Part shown: piece by piece, positions 23,601-33,380 of the stretch
Numbering within the stretch: position 1 is the first letter of the stretch
Layout of the letters: each line of letters begins with the position of its first letter
From: Strigamia acuminata
Lineage: Eukaryota; Arthropoda; Chilopoda; Geophilomorpha; Linotaeniidae
Direction: 5' to 3'
DNA length: 60,000 nucleotides
Assembly: GCA_949358305.1 (NCBI GenBank)
Contig: CASHSZ010000004.1
Location: forward strand, 1 to 60,000
Position numbers and translations under genes: made by a program
Notes under the pieces: model-generated
What the model was told of the DNA's origin: nothing
What the model saw: only the letters and a program-made list of their open reading frames with translations
The model's database searches: none

Positions 23601-25358
23601 CATTCAGAAACATTGGTCTTGTGATGTTTGTGCTAAGTCAACTGTGATGTCAAATGGGATCAAAAGTTTATTCTTCCAAATCATTGCTTGGATGTTGCTA
23701 AAACTTACATTGAAGCCTTCTACTAAGGTTTAAACACTATTTCAGAATATTCAGAGACATTGGTCTTGTGATGTTTGTGCTAAATCAACTGTGATGTCAA
23801 ATGAGATCAAAAGTTTATTCTTTCAAATCATTGCTTGGATGTTGCTAAAACTTACATTAAAGCTTTCTACTAAAGTTTAAACACTATTTCAGAACATTCA
23901 GAGACATTGGTCTTGTGGTGTTTGTGCTAAGTCAACTGTGATGAGATCAAAAGTCTATTTTCCCAAATCATTTCTTGGATGTTGCTAAAACTTACATTAA
24001 AGCTTTCTACTAAGGTTTAAACACTATTTCAGAACATTCAGAGACATTGGTCTTGTGATGTTTGTGCTAAGTCAACTGTGATGAGATCAAAAGTCTATTC
24101 TCCCAAATCATTGCTTGGATGTTGTTAAAACTTACATTAAAGCTTTCTACTAAGGTTTAAACACTATTTCAAAACATTCAGAGACATTGGTCTTGTGATG
24201 TTTGTGCTAAGTCAACTGTGATGAGATCAAAAGTCTATTCTCCCAAATTATTGCTTGGATGTTGCTAAAACTTACATTAAAGCTTTCTACTAAGGTTTAA
24301 ACACTATTTCAAAACATTCAGAGACATTGGTCTTGTGATGTTTGTGCTAAGTCAACTGTGATGAGATCAAAAGTCTATTCTCCAAAATCATTGCTTGGAT
24401 GTTGCTAAAACTTACATTGAAGCCTTCTACTAAGGTTTAAACACTATTTCAGAACATTCAGACACATTGGTCTTGTGGTGTTTGTGCTAAGTCAACTGTG
24501 ACGTCAAATGAGATCAAAAGTTTATTCTTTCAAATTATTGCTTAGATGTTGCTAAAACTTACATTGAAGCTTTCTACTAAGATTTAAACACTATTTCAGA
24601 ACATTCAGAAACATTGGTCTTGTGATGTTTGTGCTAAGTCAACTGTGATGTCAAATGGGATCAAAAGTTTATTCTTCCAAATCATTGCTTGGATGTTGCT
24701 AAAACTTACATTGAAGCCTTCTACTAAGGTTTAAACACTATTTCAGAACATTCAGAGACATTGGTCTTGTGATGTTTGTGCTAAGTCAACTGTGATGTCA
24801 AATGAGATCAAAAGTTTATTCTTTCAAATCATTGCTTGGATGTTGCTAAAACTTACATTAAAGCTTTCTACTAAAGTTTAAACACTATTTCAGAACATTC
24901 AGAGACATTGGTCTTGTGGTGTTTGTGCTAAGTCAACTGTGATGAGATCAAAAGTCTATTCTCCCAAATCATTGCTTAGATGTTGCTAAAACTTACATTG
25001 AAGCCGTCTACTAAGGTTTAAACACTATTTCAGAACATTTAGAGACATTGGTCTTGTGGTGTTTGTGCTAAGTCAACTGTGATGAGATCAAAAGTCTATT
25101 TTCCCAAATCATTTCTTGGATGTTGCTAAAACTTACATTAAAGCTTTCTACTAAGGTTTAAACACTATTTCAAAACATTCAGAGACATTGGTCTTGTGAT
25201 GTTTGTGCTAAGTCAACTGTGATGAGATCAAAAGTCTATTCTCCCAAATCATTGCTTGGATGTTGCTAAAACTTACATTAAAGCTTTCTACTAAGGTTTA
25301 AACACTATTTCAAAACATTCAGAGACATTGGTCTTGTGATGTTTGTGCTAAGTCAACT
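20697..25358. repeat. Tandem 2434-bp duplication within the satellite
   Basis: Rare variants recur exactly 2434 bp apart: GAATATTC at 21311 and 23745, and GTTGTTAAAAC with its TTAAAAC at 21691 and 24125. The repeat starts near 20697/23131. The second copy is cut by the Ty3/gypsy insertion and finishes on its far side, where the rare TTGTTTGG variant (near 23105) reappears near 37342. Ends are approximate because all monomers are alike. Confidence 0.85.
25355..25358. repeat. Target-site duplication, left copy (AACT)
   Basis: AACT before the LTR is repeated at 37158-37161 after the 3' LTR. It is part of the satellite phrase AAGTCAACTGTGATG, which resumes intact. Confidence 0.9.
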
Positions 25359-25502
25359 TGTGGTGATTCGGCATCACCTGAAGAAGTAATTAGCGGTGAT
25401 TATTGTGTTACTAATACTCGCCACTAGAGCGCGCTAGAAATACCGACTAGACTGACTAGTCTCGTGTTTCTGCGAACCTGCATAATCAGAAGGATTTGCA
25501 TA

Positions 25503-25560
25503 TGACGTCATTTCCGGTTAGTATATAACGCCGATACTTGACCGGAAACGATACTACAGT
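25503..25560 (+). promoter_or_regulatory. LTR promoter: CRE, TATA box, candidate initiator
   Basis: TGACGTCA at 25503-25510 is a perfect palindromic CREB/ATF site. TATATAA at 25522-25528 is a TATA box. ACAGTTA around 25557, about 35 bases downstream of the TATA box, resembles an arthropod initiator. The set recurs in the 3' LTR (CRE 36671-36678, TATATAA 36690-36696). Transcription start is inferred from spacing. Confidence 0.65.
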
Positions 25561-25670
25561 TACCACATTTCAGCAAGAGCACCATTTACCTCACCTTTCA
25601 GGCCGTTTCACGGATTGATCGAGGACCGGTGCCCGCTGACCATCTCAACTGTACAACAGCCACATTTATT

Positions 25671-25762
25671 TAGCGTAGCCAATCTACGCTAGAATAAATA
25701 TTCGAACGATATTCGTTTAATTCGCACGAGAAAGCGAATTCTCGCGTGTTCATAATAACACG
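25671..25762 (+). promoter_or_regulatory. Hairpin cluster with AATAAA in LTR (probable R/U5)
   Basis: TAGCGTAG/CTACGCTA (25671-25678 with 25684-25691, 5-nt loop) is followed at once by AATAAA (25693-25698). Next come AATTCGC/GCGAATT (25719-25725 with 25734-25740) and CGTGTT/AACACG (25745-25750 with 25757-25762). The arrangement recalls the poly(A) hairpins of retroviral leaders. Function is inferred. Confidence 0.55.
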
Positions 25763-25991
25763 TGGAAATACCCTAGACAACAAACATAGACCACGCGTAG
25801 GACTAAACAATTGGATCCGCCATTGTTTAGCGGCAACTCGTATTCGCAGCCGAATCCGAGGACCAACACAGGAAACATCTTGACTTATATTTGTATTAGT
25901 AAGCGTGTTTTAATAAAGCAGTATTTGAAATATATTGTATTCCCGAGTGTATTATTTATTATCTTTAACCACAAAGTCGAATCACGACACG

Positions 25992-26009
25992 TGGGGGTCT
26001 GTCCGGGAT
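25992..26009 (+). promoter_or_regulatory. Primer-binding site, tRNA-Pro-like
   Basis: TGGGGGTCTGTCCGGGAT begins three bases after the LTR. It closely resembles the classical tRNA-Pro primer site, differing in a few bases in the middle. Either a variant tRNA-Pro or another tRNA with a similar 3' end could be the primer. Confidence 0.7.
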
Positions 26010-26070
26010 AGATTTGCTAACCTTAAGACAATACTTTAAATAATAACCGGGATCTTTCGATCGATCATTA

Positions 26071-26080
26071 TATCGTAAGA
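26071..26080 (+). promoter_or_regulatory. Candidate 5' splice donor just before gag
   Basis: ATC|GTAAGA, with the GT at 26075, lies 7 bases before the gag ATG. Retroviruses and env-bearing gypsy elements make their subgenomic mRNA from a donor in this area. Its use to express the third ORF is inference. Confidence 0.35.
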
Positions 26081-26081
26081 A

Positions 26082-28928
26082 ATGACAAAAACTACCGCAG
26101 AAGATAGAAAAAGGCGTAACGACGAAAAGGATAGAAAAGAAGCCGAAGAAATCGAACGCCAAAAAGCGGAAGAAGCGAACCACGTGGAACCAGAAGTCGA
26201 GACTAACTCGACTAAAGTTTCAACGGAATCATCAAGTGAAAGCCTTCCCCTTGCAAGACAACTTCCGTTTACGGGAGGCGAATTCGAAGGATCAGGAAGC
26301 TCTCACGAAGAAAACGGACTAAATAAATCGTTCGAAAACCCTCGATTCGGATTGAAAAGCCCAAGACCTGTCGAAAAGGATCCCAGTGAAATGGATCTAA
26401 TGACTCTTCTAAATAAAGCGGCAAACACAAGTGCCGCAATGATCAACGAGGCTGCCCGCGCAGACCAAGCAAGAACAGTCGCGTTAGAGAAGAAGAAAAA
26501 CGAATTGATGGAAGATTTAGCCAGAGAGCATCGCGAGAAATTAGCTGCCATGGAACAGAGCTTGGCACAAGAACACCAAGCTAAACAAATGGCACTGGAG
26601 CGCGAGCTGGCTCGAGAATTGCTCGCGAAGCAGAAAATAATCGAACGAGAAATGGCAAAGGACTGCCAGATCCGGCCGCCAAGCAACGGGTTAAGCCAGC
26701 ATTCGGAGCCAAACTCCGTACAGAGCTCCCCAGAACGGTCTCACACAGCTAAGGAGCTGGTAGCCAAAGCAATAGAAGTAACTCGGGTAGCTTGCGCACA
26801 CGGCATCGAGATCGACCAGGACAAGGATCCCTACGCAGAGCTAAGCCGAGTAATCGACCTAGTAAATCAGAGGACTGAAAAACGATCGGCAGATAACACG
26901 GCCAGACGCGGAGAGAAACGACGTCGGGTCGGAGCAGATCGACAACAGTCCGAGACAGGCGGCGAAGCAACGTCAGACAGCGAAAGTATCGACTCTCAAG
27001 CATCTCACGGCAGTATCCGAGTCAACGGACTAGATAGCATCTTGAACGAATCGGACGAAGTCAAAGGAGAACTGTACGAGGCGTTTATACAAGATAGGAG
27101 GAATAATCAGGGCGCGCAATCATGGGCAATAAAAAACTCATTCGCAATGAAAACTGGCCAAACCAGTAATAACAACCCAGGCGACCCTAACGCAGAACTA
27201 ATCAGATGTATAAATCAGAAGAATCAAATACGCAACGAAGTAGGTCAAAATAAACTGGCCATGCCGACGCTCGAGGAGATTAACGCAGTTAAAAATCACC
27301 TCGAAAAGAAACACGCCGCCGAAGCGTATGCTGGGAGAGATTCCTACGTTTTTATCAAAAAAACGAACGAAGGCCTCACGGGGACCCGACTGGACGATCT
27401 GATACCGCCCGGAACAAAGTTGAGCCAAACCTCCGCTCCAGAGAAAGCGAACCCAGATAACTCAACCATAGCGCAAGACCTCACGAATAACCCGAACACC
27501 GCGGGATCATCAGGGAAAACGTCGTTCCAACACAATCAGTTCGGACTGACGGGCAACGGTACGCATTACCCAAGCCTCCCTTCCGACAATCCACGATCAT
27601 CACCGCTGCTTAGTGAGACTGACTCGCTAAGCAACCAACTACGGACGATGAGAGACGAACTCCTTCAGGCCATGGACCAAAAGCTTCAACAAAGCCGTGG
27701 CCAAGAGACCGAGGAGGACGATCGAAGCGAAGGATTGTTGAAACGTTACTCCGCAGACCGATGGCTGTATTCTCGCAAGGATAACAACATCAAGTGGACG
27801 ACCCTGAGACTAATTAAGTTCGACGGATCCTGGAACGCCGGCAACTTGTTTTTGGACGAAGTCGCCCTGACGATTAATCGCTTAGGAGCGGAACCCGACG
27901 AAATGGTTGCACGCGGAATACCAGAAATGCTGATCAACCGGGCCCGAAACTGGTACGCTGATGTCCAACCCCGAAACTGGGAAGATTTCGTCATAAAGTT
28001 CCACAATCAATATGGCGAGACGAGCCAAGAAATCCAGAAAAGAGTAAGCTCTATGAAGCAAGCTCCCGGGGAAACTCTGAGGGAATACGTACAACGAGCC
28101 GACAGCCTGTTCCGTGAAATGGACAAACCATTTGACCAACACGCTCAGAAAGCTCTCTTCGAACAAGGACTAAACGAAACCGCAACCAAAGTCCTACGAG
28201 AAATGAACGCTCCTAAGGGGGATAATTTCAAAGCCATCCTAGCTTTCGTCGAGAAGAAACACACCGAAGTAAATGCTCGGTATAACGAAAATCTGACAAA
28301 AGAAGAGCGAGCTCTAGGAGTGGCCCGACAGCAACGAATACAGGAGCGCAGCATAGACTCCACTAAGCTGCTCCAATCGCGAAATTATCTAAACGGAAGT
28401 ATAGAGCCACTCCCCTCAAAGAAAAACCAACAAGCTTCTAACCCTTTACCACCTCCGAGTAAGGCCTATCGCACGCAAACTAACGCCGCCGAGGAAAAGT
28501 CGGAAGACGAAGTAAGCGAAGACTCTGAGCAATTCTCGGAAAGCGATGAGGCTGACGAAGGTATCAACGATGTGGTACACGCAAACATGGGGAAGGAACT
28601 GGCGCCCAGCTACCGACCTCAGATGAAGTCCAGAAAATCGGAACACCACAACCCGAAAACAGAGGCGACTTCCGAGAAGAAGGACTACCCCAAAAAACCT
28701 TTTGAGCGGGAGGGAAAGAAGAAAAGCCCTTGTAATTTCTGTAACGAAGACGGCCACTGGCGTCAGGCCTGCCCAAAACTGGCAAAGAAAAAAGCCGACG
28801 ACAAGGCCGCAGAGCGTGAGGAGCTAGTGAAATTGCTCGCGAAGGAACAAGACAAAATCTTGAAGGAACTCACCGCCAAACTCGACAGTATGACAAAAAA
28901 CTGGAACTCGCGGGCGGAACAAAAGTGA
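26082..28928 (+). CDS. gag: Gag polyprotein of Ty3/gypsy element
   Basis: A 948-residue protein, long for a Ty3/gypsy Gag. Residues 1-230 are highly charged and rich in Glu, Lys and Ala with heptad-like runs, probably coiled coil. A low-complexity acidic and polar region follows. A Retrotrans_gag-type capsid domain starts near residue 577 (KFDGSW...) and runs to about 690. An acidic stretch precedes one CCHC zinc knuckle, C884-x2-C887-x4-H892-x4-C897, for RNA binding. The ATG at 26082 is 92 bases after the LTR. The stop at 28926-28928 sits in the loop of the frameshift stem, and pol is in the -1 frame. The capsid assembles the virus-like particle in the cytoplasm, as known for the family. Confidence 0.92.
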   Translation: MTKTTAEDRKRRNDEKDRKEAEEIERQKAEEANHVEPEVETNSTKVSTESSSESLPLARQLPFTGGEFEGSGSSHEENGLNKSFENPRFGLKSPRPVEKDPSEMDLMTLLNKAANTSAAMINEAARADQARTVALEKKKNELMEDLAREHREKLAAMEQSLAQEHQAKQMALERELARELLAKQKIIEREMAKDCQIRPPSNGLSQHSEPNSVQSSPERSHTAKELVAKAIEVTRVACAHGIEIDQDKDPYAELSRVIDLVNQRTEKRSADNTARRGEKRRRVGADRQQSETGGEATSDSESIDSQASHGSIRVNGLDSILNESDEVKGELYEAFIQDRRNNQGAQSWAIKNSFAMKTGQTSNNNPGDPNAELIRCINQKNQIRNEVGQNKLAMPTLEEINAVKNHLEKKHAAEAYAGRDSYVFIKKTNEGLTGTRLDDLIPPGTKLSQTSAPEKANPDNSTIAQDLTNNPNTAGSSGKTSFQHNQFGLTGNGTHYPSLPSDNPRSSPLLSETDSLSNQLRTMRDELLQAMDQKLQQSRGQETEEDDRSEGLLKRYSADRWLYSRKDNNIKWTTLRLIKFDGSWNAGNLFLDEVALTINRLGAEPDEMVARGIPEMLINRARNWYADVQPRNWEDFVIKFHNQYGETSQEIQKRVSSMKQAPGETLREYVQRADSLFREMDKPFDQHAQKALFEQGLNETATKVLREMNAPKGDNFKAILAFVEKKHTEVNARYNENLTKEERALGVARQQRIQERSIDSTKLLQSRNYLNGSIEPLPSKKNQQASNPLPPPSKAYRTQTNAAEEKSEDEVSEDSEQFSESDEADEGINDVVHANMGKELAPSYRPQMKSRKSEHHNPKTEATSEKKDYPKKPFEREGKKKSPCNFCNEDGHWRQACPKLAKKKADDKAAEREELVKLLAKEQDKILKELTAKLDSMTKNWNSRAEQK

Positions 28929-28946
28929 TTCCACATCCGCTCGCGA
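28895..28946 (+). promoter_or_regulatory. -1 ribosomal frameshift signal between gag and pol
   Basis: A AAA AAC at 28895-28901 is a canonical slippery heptamer in the correct phase (gag codons ACA AAA AAC). After a 6-nt spacer, TCGCGGGCGG (28908-28917) pairs with CCGCTCGCGA (28937-28946): ten pairs, one of them G-U, with a 19-nt loop holding the gag stop. The -1 frame is open from 28820 onward, so a slip yields Gag-Pol. A short TCCA/TGGA pairing (28930-28933 with 28962-28965) might make a pseudoknot. Confidence 0.85.
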
Positions 28947-31900
28947 TAACTTCGAAAACGATGGACCTTACTCTGGTGGAAAAACAAATTAAAGAAATGG
29001 AAAAATTGTTGGAATTCTTCGAGGAAGCTGCCAACGAGGAAGTCACAACTCCAACCAAAAAACGGAAATTCGAAATTAGAGACGAAGACGGTATAGCCAA
29101 CGCTTTCATGACTTTGCCGCTTGACCAAGGGGCCAATCCTCTTAAAAAGCGAATACTTCGTTGCAACCTATCAACAGAAGCGAAGAGCGTACTGGCTAAA
29201 ATACCAGTCTCTTTCGGCAAAAAGGTGTTAATGGGACTACTCGACTCGGGAGCGGATCAGTCGTTTATCTCCACCGACTTATTCGAATCACTCGAAGAAA
29301 AAATACAGAAAAAATTACGGGGAATGAACGAGAACATTCGAGTTCTTACAGCAGCGGGAGAAGTTAGAGCAGTGGGGACGTTATCAACCGATTTTGTATG
29401 GGAAGGAGGCACGATTAAGCATTTCTTCATCGTGTTACCAACCCGAGACACAATCCTGCTGATAGGAATGGATTTGATGGAACGGATGAACATCCAGCCC
29501 AACCCAGTCACACGTTCGTGGAATTACATCGACAACCACGAGGACCCACGACTACCCATAATACCTCCGGAACTCCTAGACAAAGCTAAGGACGACGAGG
29601 AATGGGGAGGAGGCGAAATTAAGAAGTTCATCCAAGACTATAATTTTAAGTCGTTTAATACTATCCTCCAAGAGGAGAATTTAATACATAATCTGGCCAT
29701 GGACGCCAATCTCGGAGAAGAACAAACGAAACTCCTCGAGGAAATGCTCAAGAAGCACTCGAAGAACTTAAATAAAGATCCAGGAAAGACTAGTTACGTA
29801 ATGCACGAGATCGAATTGGTTACGGGAAAACCGGTGCGAGTACCTTTTAAAACTATGAATCCCCAAAAGAGACATATCGTAAGAACGATGTGCAACGAGT
29901 TGCTCAAAAAAGGGATCGTGTCGCACGCCATCGGAGAATATGGAATGAGGATTGTCCTCGTCATGCGACCAGGCTCCAAACCGCGCCTCTGCATCGATTA
30001 TAGACCTTTAAACGCCATAACCGTCATCGACCCCATCCAAATGCCGTCAATAGAAGCGATTCTACGGGAGCTCGCCCCATTTAACTGGGTCACGACCATG
30101 GACTTGTCCAAGGGTTACTGGCAGGTTGAATTGCGGGAAGAGGATAAAGAGAAAACAGCTTTTTGGGCACCACAGGGTCGACTGATGTTTAATGTAATGC
30201 CCTTCGGGTTAGTAAACGCACCCGCCACCTTTCAAAAACTAATAGAAAAAGTTCTCGGCGATGCCTTACACAAATACGCATGGGCTTACCTCGATGATAT
30301 AGTCATAGTCTCCCAAACTTTTGAAGACCACCTGATACACGTGAATGACGTCATGGAGCGACTCACAAAAGCCGGTCTAAACATTCATCCAGGGAAAAGT
30401 AAATTTTGCCGCAAAGAATTGGCATTCCTGGGTTACACAGTCGGAACAGGTGGCCTATCCATCGACCCGAAAAAGACCCAGGCGATTAGCCAGTTCCCCG
30501 CCCCGGAAGATGTAAAAGGAGTCCAACGTTTCATGGGCATGGTGAATTTCTTCAATCGATTGCTCCCAAATTTGGCAGACGTCGCGGCACCCATCACAGA
30601 TCTGTTACGCAACGATAAAGATTTCGAGTGGACTGACCACTGCGAAACATCGTTTAACAAGATAAAACAAATGCTGATCGATGTAAAACGAATTCCCCTA
30701 CCAGATCTTAATCGAGAATTCACTCTTCACACCGACGCCAGTCGAATTGGCCTAGGTGCTGCGTTGCTTCAAAAGCATGACATCGACGGAGTAGTGTTAG
30801 AGGTCCCGACGATGTTCATCAGCCGGAAATTACAAGCAGCCGAAAAGAATTATAATGCGACAGAGTTAGAATGTCTAGCCGTCGTCTGGGCAATCCGAAA
30901 ATTCAGACCATACCTGGAATTTACCAAGTTCAACGTACAAACTGACCACGAAGCACTAAAGTGGTTAATGGCGTTGAAGGAACCGTCCGGAAGAATGGCT
31001 CGCTGGCAGCTAGAATTAATGGCTTGTGACTTAATCATTGAATACCGACCCGGAAAATTCAACGTCGTGGCAGACGCCCTCTCACGAGCCCCAGCTTCAG
31101 ACCCCGAAGACGAGACCGACTGCGGAGAGGACGACTCACGCCTCTTCTACTGTCCGAACCCCGTCCGAAAATGGGAATTTAACAAGCTAAACGAATTACC
31201 CAAGGAGAAACTCGAGTCAGGAGACCAAAATTATTACAATTATTGGCTCCGAGCATACCAGTCTGTCAAGGACGCTCACCCAAATTACGAGCTAACGATA
31301 GAACCTCGAATCTCCGACAAGTACGTTCGAGCATTCGTCGCCCACGTAAGCAAGGGGACGAATAGTAAGCCGCCCACCAGGGACGAATTAATAGCCGCCC
31401 AGATGACAGACGACTTCTGTAAAACTTATCGAAACTTCATCACAGATAAAAAATTTCCCGACGAGAATTTCGACGAAATCCAACGCGAAGAATTCGAAAG
31501 AGAAGCCTCCACGTACTTAATCGAGGATGGACTTCTACTAAAACACCACCCGAATTTCCGCGATGATCTGACGGAGACGGGAACTTCGATGAAAGTCGTT
31601 ATACCCAGGAGTCTGCTGACAAGGTTTCTGTGGATGGTCCACGGACACCCGCTCGCCGGACATTCTGGAGTGGCCAGAACGATCTACCAAGCAAATCAAC
31701 TTTATTTCTGGCCAAAAATGACCCGAGATATCGTTCGTTTTATTCATCACTGCCCCAGATGCCAAGCGTGCAAGCCGAGGACGCCCAAGAGCTACGAGAG
31801 AATCTCACTTGGCCCTTTCGCACCCTTCGATTGCTGGAGCGTGGATTTAATGGGCCCAAAGCCCACGTCATCCAATAAAAACAAATATATATTAGTAATC

Positions 31901-33007
31901 ATGGATGTCGCGACTGGATGGCCCGAACTCTTTCCAATGGAGAGACCAACTAAGCAAAAAATCATTCGATGTTTGTACGAAGTGGCGCTTCATTTTGGAT
32001 TCCCTCGAAAATTAATCTCCGATAATGGACCACAATTCGCGTCAAATTTGTACAAAGACTTCTGTAAAAAATTCGACATCGAGACATCATATACATCAAC
32101 CTATAATCCACGGGCCAATCCCGTCGAAAGGTTAAATCGCGATATAAAATATGCACTAGCAATTTTCACCGATGTTCACTCCAGCTGGGACGAATATCTT
32201 CGTGAAATTGCCTTCAGCATCCGCACAACGATCTCAAGGAACCGCAAATTTTCTCCCGCGTTTCTAAACTTCGCTCGGGAACTCAGAGTACCCTGGGACC
32301 CACGAATACCGGAGGAAATACTGGAAATTGATCCTGAGAAGCCTCATATTTATGTCGACAGACTGGAGCAAATAATTTCGGCCACTTATCAGCACATGAT
32401 GTCACACATATTCGACATGAGAGATCGTATTAGCATTGCTGGAAAGGATCGGCCCTTCTGCAATTTTAAAGTCAATGACCTCGTCTGGAAAGACACACAT
32501 ATTCAGTCCAGCGCCGATAAGGGGGTCCACGCAGGCTTAGCAGACAAACGCGACGGCCCGTACGTCATACTCGAAGCCCACGGCGGAAACGCTTTCAAGC
32601 TAAAAAGATTGGCAGACAACGTTAATTTTAGATCGATCCACGCCCGAGAATTAACTCCATACTTACCTGAGTTTCCTCAAGAGGCTTGGACGGAATATCA
32701 GACGAAACCAGCGCAAAATCCAATTATTCGCGACATGTTTTTAGATGAACAAACTGGCCCAACCAATTTAGTTCAAGATGAGTCACACGAAGCGGCCGAC
32801 GCCCCGGATGAGATTTCGGAGAGGGAGGAAATAGTCGAAGAATCTCCTAAAAAAGGAAAGCAATCAAACAAAAATAAGACTACAAGAATCCTCAAACCTG
32901 ATAAAATATACGGTATGCGTCGACACAAGCCAAACCCGTTCATAAAAGACGGGAAACTCGTCGGAAAACAAAAAGCGACTCCGGCCATTGTCTCAAACAA
33001 TCGATAA
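28901..33007 (+). CDS. pol: Pol: protease, reverse transcriptase, RNase H, integrase
   Basis: Read in the -1 frame after gag. Residues here are counted from the codon at 28925. Aspartic protease LLDSGA is centred on D107. Reverse transcriptase has D393 in TTMDLSKG and YLDD at 455-458. RNase H has DAS at D604, a Glu in the ATELE segment and TDHEAL at D674. Integrase has an HHCC zinc finger (H908, H913, C943, C946) and a catalytic triad D974, D1033, E1068 with the usual D-x34-E spacing. A C-terminal DNA-binding region and a charged tail follow. Domain order is that of Ty3/gypsy. All catalytic residues are present, so the enzyme could be active. GTG at 28925 is not a credible start; the first in-frame ATG is at 28961, and frameshifting is the likelier route. 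Confidence 0.95.
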   Translation: MELAGGTKVIPHPLAITSKTMDLTLVEKQIKEMEKLLEFFEEAANEEVTTPTKKRKFEIRDEDGIANAFMTLPLDQGANPLKKRILRCNLSTEAKSVLAKIPVSFGKKVLMGLLDSGADQSFISTDLFESLEEKIQKKLRGMNENIRVLTAAGEVRAVGTLSTDFVWEGGTIKHFFIVLPTRDTILLIGMDLMERMNIQPNPVTRSWNYIDNHEDPRLPIIPPELLDKAKDDEEWGGGEIKKFIQDYNFKSFNTILQEENLIHNLAMDANLGEEQTKLLEEMLKKHSKNLNKDPGKTSYVMHEIELVTGKPVRVPFKTMNPQKRHIVRTMCNELLKKGIVSHAIGEYGMRIVLVMRPGSKPRLCIDYRPLNAITVIDPIQMPSIEAILRELAPFNWVTTMDLSKGYWQVELREEDKEKTAFWAPQGRLMFNVMPFGLVNAPATFQKLIEKVLGDALHKYAWAYLDDIVIVSQTFEDHLIHVNDVMERLTKAGLNIHPGKSKFCRKELAFLGYTVGTGGLSIDPKKTQAISQFPAPEDVKGVQRFMGMVNFFNRLLPNLADVAAPITDLLRNDKDFEWTDHCETSFNKIKQMLIDVKRIPLPDLNREFTLHTDASRIGLGAALLQKHDIDGVVLEVPTMFISRKLQAAEKNYNATELECLAVVWAIRKFRPYLEFTKFNVQTDHEALKWLMALKEPSGRMARWQLELMACDLIIEYRPGKFNVVADALSRAPASDPEDETDCGEDDSRLFYCPNPVRKWEFNKLNELPKEKLESGDQNYYNYWLRAYQSVKDAHPNYELTIEPRISDKYVRAFVAHVSKGTNSKPPTRDELIAAQMTDDFCKTYRNFITDKKFPDENFDEIQREEFEREASTYLIEDGLLLKHHPNFRDDLTETGTSMKVVIPRSLLTRFLWMVHGHPLAGHSGVARTIYQANQLYFWPKMTRDIVRFIHHCPRCQACKPRTPKSYERISLGPFAPFDCWSVDLMGPKPTSSNKNKYILVIMDVATGWPELFPMERPTKQKIIRCLYEVALHFGFPRKLISDNGPQFASNLYKDFCKKFDIETSYTSTYNPRANPVERLNRDIKYALAIFTDVHSSWDEYLREIAFSIRTTISRNRKFSPAFLNFARELRVPWDPRIPEEILEIDPEKPHIYVDRLEQIISATYQHMMSHIFDMRDRISIAGKDRPFCNFKVNDLVWKDTHIQSSADKGVHAGLADKRDGPYVILEAHGGNAFKLKRLADNVNFRSIHARELTPYLPEFPQEAWTEYQTKPAQNPIIRDMFLDEQTGPTNLVQDESHEAADAPDEISEREEIVEESPKKGKQSNKNKTTRILKPDKIYGMRRHKPNPFIKDGKLVGKQKATPAIVSNNR

Positions 33008-33192
33008 AAACAACCACAGGGGGGACACCTGTTACGTCCCACAATGCGTCTTAATTGGCCAAACCAATCAAAGATGACATGAGACTAATAGTTAACCTCT
33101 AACCCGACCCACATTTATCACTGTCATCTCCGACTAAGCGACGATCACCTCGAGGCAGCCGTAAATCAAAGTATCAAATTAATTTCCGAAAA
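33008..33192 (+). other. Pol to ORF3 spacer with candidate splice acceptors
   Basis: 185 nt. A pyrimidine-rich stretch with a CTAAC box (about 33096-33104) ends in CGACTAAG (AG at 33137-33138), and GGCAG ends at 33158. Either could accept the leader donor at 26075 and place the ATG at 33193 near the 5' end of a subgenomic mRNA. The third-ORF frame is open from 33103. No other feature is seen. Confidence 0.35.
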
Positions 33193-33347
33193 ATGAAAAG
33201 AAATGATTGGAAGAAAGAAATTGAACGGGCCGTAAACAACGCTTCCGAGGATGACGATGAAGATCAAGTGGATTTGTTACAAATCATTGTAAACAACGAA
33301 GAGGGAAATTGGGACGAACCCAATGAACCCGATGTCCAACCCGACGT

Positions 33348-33380
<33 letters not shown>

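Larger units (their letters stand above)
9472..25358. repeat. Satellite array, middle block
   Basis: About 110 monomers of the same 140/147-bp family. The CTTAAATG marker monomer recurs at 9606, 10907 and 12649. The first gap is one 1301-bp higher-order unit; the second is 1742 bp, that unit plus three inserted 147-bp monomers (441 bp). From about 13.7 to 16 kb the array alternates TCTGAAC and GGTTTGTGG monomers. Later, the TTTTTACTAAGG marker repeats at an offset of 2406 (17001, 19407), and a 2434-bp duplication covers roughly 20.7-25.4 kb. No genes are seen. The block is interrupted at 25358 by the Ty3/gypsy element. Confidence 0.97.
25359..25989 (+). repeat. 5' LTR of Ty3/gypsy element (631 bp)
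   Basis: Matches 36527-37157. It holds a tip hairpin (GGTGAT/ATCACC, 25362-25378), a CRE and TATA box (25503-25528), a hairpin-rich segment with AATAAA (25671-25762) and a second AATAAA at 25912-25917. The small ORF crossing its 3' end is not considered a gene. Confidence 0.95.

Noticed and set aside
25811-26011. 66-codon ORF across the gypsy 5' LTR end
   Set aside because: Crosses the LTR border and primer site; a variant in the 3' LTR runs into satellite. Chance ORF.
28925-28927. GTG as the start of pol
   Set aside because: Not a normal eukaryotic start; the frame is open upstream to 28820 and a frameshift signal explains expression.
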